Shown here one piece after another: positions 5,825 through 7,786 of a stretch of DNA of 7,786 bases (position 1 is its first letter; each line of letters opens with the position of its first letter). Source of the DNA: an uncultured Gammaproteobacteria bacterium (GTDB lineage Bacteria > Pseudomonadota > Gammaproteobacteria > SZUA-140). The position numbers and the translations under genes were made by a program. The stretch spans positions 1 through 7,786 of the forward strand of contig CALZIG010000309.1 in NCBI GenBank assembly GCA_945787585.1, written 5' to 3'. The notes under the pieces were generated by a model, which made no database searches, was not told the DNA's origin, and saw only the letters and a list, made by a program, of their open reading frames with translations.

Positions 5825-7786
5825 ATGGACATAAACAATACACCGTTTATTTTGTTACGTGACGAAGCGGAATTTGAGCACGGCTCAAGCCGTTTGCGCT
5901 GGAGTCGTGAACAGCAGTGCCTGAGTCTGGCGCAAAACCAGACACTACGACTGCCGCAATCGACCGCCGCAAGCGCGATGCCCGAGTGGCTCGCCAGTAC
6001 GCCGCTAGCGCTGGATAGCTTTAATCAGATTGGACGGCTCAGCAGTGATGCGAGTCAGGTTGAGTTTAATAGCGGTCGTGGATTTTTACCGTTACAGGAC
6101 GGCGAGTTGCAACGGGTGCAGGCGGAGGTTGGGCGTTTTACTGATTTAGCATTGGGTGGCGAGAGTCGTCTTGCTGCACCTTTTAGTAATGATGTGGATG
6201 CGCACGGTCTGCTGCTGTTTCATCTTGGCAAACGGTGGCAAACAGCGTGCAGTCTGCCTGTCGCACCGCGTCGTGCATGGGTCGATAACGCCAATCGCTG
6301 CTGGGTGGTGAGTGCCAACCACCTAATGGTGTGCGAGGGTGAGCCACTACCGCTACCCTATAAAACGCAGCCACAACGATTCGAACCGGCGACCGTTAAC
6401 CCTCATGCGCTGGCGTTTCTGTGGCAAGCGCCGCAGTCATTGCCGACGGGTCTGCAAGCACTGGCGATCTGCGGCGATGATCAGGCGCTCTATATTCTCT
6501 GCCACGACGAGGCCGATCAGCAGCTGATTATCAAGCGCACATTGTCACTCAATGATGAAAGTCCGTTTGCCGTTTACCCGCTGGATGGTGACATTCCATT
6601 TGTGATCGATCTAACTGTCGCCGCCCCCGGTCGGCTCGCTGCCATCGCACCACGCCAGGCAGGGGATAGCGATTTTATCCAGCGCGACTGCGCGGTGCTG
6701 GAACTCGTGTGGGATTCTGAAACCGAGTCGGGTAGCGCGCGGCTGATACGCGAACGCTACCCAATGCTTTCTAATGCGATGCCACGGTTTGTCTCCAGCG
6801 CCGATGGCCAACTGCGATATCAGGCGGAGATTGATCCCGACTATCCCGACCTTGGCCTGCGCCCGCGTGAACTGCACCGACTGCGTCGCCAGCAATTCCA
6901 TCGTCAGGCCAGCACCCTGTTACACCATATTTTCGACGCAGGCCAGCCCGATGCACTGTGGCATCGCATCTATCTGGATGCCGCTATTCCGCCCGGTTGT
7001 CAGCTTGAATTAGCGGTCCGTGTCTATAACACACCGGGGCAGCGCGGCAGCGCACCACTGATCGATCAGCCAGCACCGGTATGGAATCCGCTGCCTTCAG
7101 AGCTGGCCTATGCCGAATCACTTGCCGTGCAAAAAGTGGGCGTGAGCGGTCTGTTTGAGATTTTATTGCAGCGCCCGGACGGCCCTGTGCGTCGTCTGAA
7201 CGGCCGCTATCTACAGATTCAACTGCACATGACCGGTAATGTTCATCAATCGCCGCGCTTACATGCACTGCGCGCTTACTACCCCCGCTTCTCTTATCAG
7301 GATGCCTATCTGCCAGAACTGTACCGTCAGGAGCTGAGTTTTGATGCGGACAATAGCAGCGGCCCCGCCAACGGTGCAGATACGCGTGAACGATTACTTG
7401 CCGCATTCGAAAGCATCCTGACACCGATCGAAGCGCGCGTCGCCGCCGCCGACCAGCTCAGTCATCCACAGGCGACCCCGGCGGAAAACCTTCCCTGGCT
7501 GGGTGAACTCCTGGGTGCGCAACTTCCACCTCACTGGCCGCAGAAAAGGCAGCGTCGACTGATTCAGGAAACGGGTTTGATCCAGCAATACAAAGGCACG
7601 CTGGCGGGGCTTAATCTCGCGCTGGATGTGGCGACCGACGGCGGGGTGCAGCGTGGTGAGGTGGTGGTGGTTGAGAACTTTCGTCTGCGCCGTACCATGG
7701 CAACTATTTTGGGCGTCAGCATGGATGATGGCGATCACCCGCTGACGCTGGGGACGGGCATGAGCGGTAACAGTCTGGTCGGCGAA
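5825..7786 (+). CDS. gpI-like phage tail protein with N-terminal beta-rich domain (3' end missing)
   Basis: The frame is open from ATG 5825 to the window edge, giving 654 residues with no stop, so the gene continues to the right. Residues about 476-601 are the tail-protein I domain of the eCIS type (TIGR02242-like): PRLHALRAYYPRFSYQDAYL, then a helix RERLLAAFESILTPIEARV, LPWLGELLG, HWPQKRQRRLIQETG and YKGTLAGLNLALD. After it comes VVVVENFRLRRTMATILGV (613-631) and a GNSLVGE segment (648-654), as in Afp12-like proteins. Before it, residues about 1-370 look beta-rich with spaced blade-like strands (AHGLLLFHLGKRW, RAWVDNANRCWVVSANHLMV, LQALAICGDDQALYILC), suggesting a beta-propeller. A second beta domain follows near WHRIYLDAAIPPGC (379-392). 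P2 I has fewer than 200 residues. It should be a wedge protein linking J to fibres or the outer baseplate. The propeller reading is inference; the family call is strong. Reverse-strand open frames over this gene are shadows. Confidence 0.9.
   Translation, partial: MDINNTPFILLRDEAEFEHGSSRLRWSREQQCLSLAQNQTLRLPQSTAASAMPEWLASTPLALDSFNQIGRLSSDASQVEFNSGRGFLPLQDGELQRVQAEVGRFTDLALGGESRLAAPFSNDVDAHGLLLFHLGKRWQTACSLPVAPRRAWVDNANRCWVVSANHLMVCEGEPLPLPYKTQPQRFEPATVNPHALAFLWQAPQSLPTGLQALAICGDDQALYILCHDEADQQLIIKRTLSLNDESPFAVYPLDGDIPFVIDLTVAAPGRLAAIAPRQAGDSDFIQRDCAVLELVWDSETESGSARLIRERYPMLSNAMPRFVSSADGQLRYQAEIDPDYPDLGLRPRELHRLRRQQFHRQASTLLHHIFDAGQPDALWHRIYLDAAIPPGCQLELAVRVYNTPGQRGSAPLIDQPAPVWNPLPSELAYAESLAVQKVGVSGLFEILLQRPDGPVRRLNGRYLQIQLHMTGNVHQSPRLHALRAYYPRFSYQDAYLPELYRQELSFDADNSSGPANGADTRERLLAAFESILTPIEARVAAADQLSHPQATPAENLPWLGELLGAQLPPHWPQKRQRRLIQETGLIQQYKGTLAGLNLALDVATDGGVQRGEVVVVENFRLRRTMATILGVSMDDGDHPLTLGTGMSGNSLVGE

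Noticed and set aside
5797..5825. Transcription terminator between the J and I genes
   Set aside because: The gap is only 27 bases, with no GC-rich hairpin followed by a T run; the genes appear to be one transcript.
6984..7738. Two overlapping reverse-strand open frames (146 and 114 codons) at the right end
   Set aside because: They lie opposite the clearly coding I-domain region, with recognisable forward motifs; the reverse translations show no domain-like pattern.
1..7786. P2-like prophage tail operon or type VI secretion locus
   Set aside because: The gene order D-V-unnamed-W-J-I, the long J and I forms and the absence of any T6SS-specific gene in the window fit an eCIS-type cluster better; flanking genes could still change this.

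Overview
The window is one stretch of a tightly packed, single-strand (+) operon for the baseplate of a contractile phage-tail-like particle. The best match is an extracellular contractile injection system (eCIS; the Afp / PVC / MAC type of machine). The genes run hub (gpD/gp27-like, cut at the left edge), central spike (gpV/gp5-like), an unnamed 556-residue protein with a very hydrophobic C-terminal tail, gp25/gpW-like wedge protein, baseplate J-like wedge protein, and a large gpI-like tail protein cut at the right edge. Coding density is nearly complete: the junctions are a 4-base overlap and gaps of 9, 3, 27 and 27 bases. I see no tRNA, rRNA, CRISPR array, insertion sequence, promoter or terminator, and no gene-free stretch longer than 27 bases.

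The organism looks like a Gram-negative bacterium of moderate GC content, probably a (gamma)proteobacterium. This rests only on base composition, codon use and protein flavour, so it is weakly supported. The layout does not fit an ordinary P2-like prophage. D sits directly before V, the J-like protein has 724 residues and the I-like protein at least 654 (both several times longer than the P2 proteins), and a large extra gene lies between V and W. It does not fit a type VI secretion locus either, because hub and spike are separate genes, and the J and I proteins are the long forms typical of eCIS and related tail-like clusters.

How the parts would work together: the hub trimer carries the spike trimer on the tube axis. 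gp25, J and I form the baseplate wedges that surround it and trigger sheath contraction. The inner tube, sheath, cap, AAA ATPase, tape measure and fibre genes expected for such a system are not in the window and would lie on either side. The unnamed protein (1529-3199) is the most interesting item. It sits between spike and gp25, where many such clusters carry a PAAR tip gene, and ends in about 40 nearly uninterrupted hydrophobic residues. It could be a membrane tether, a tip- or tube-associated component, or a cargo protein.

A structural curiosity is that the spike, unnamed, gp25, J and I genes all lie in the same reading frame. The first four are separated from one another by only a single stop codon each.
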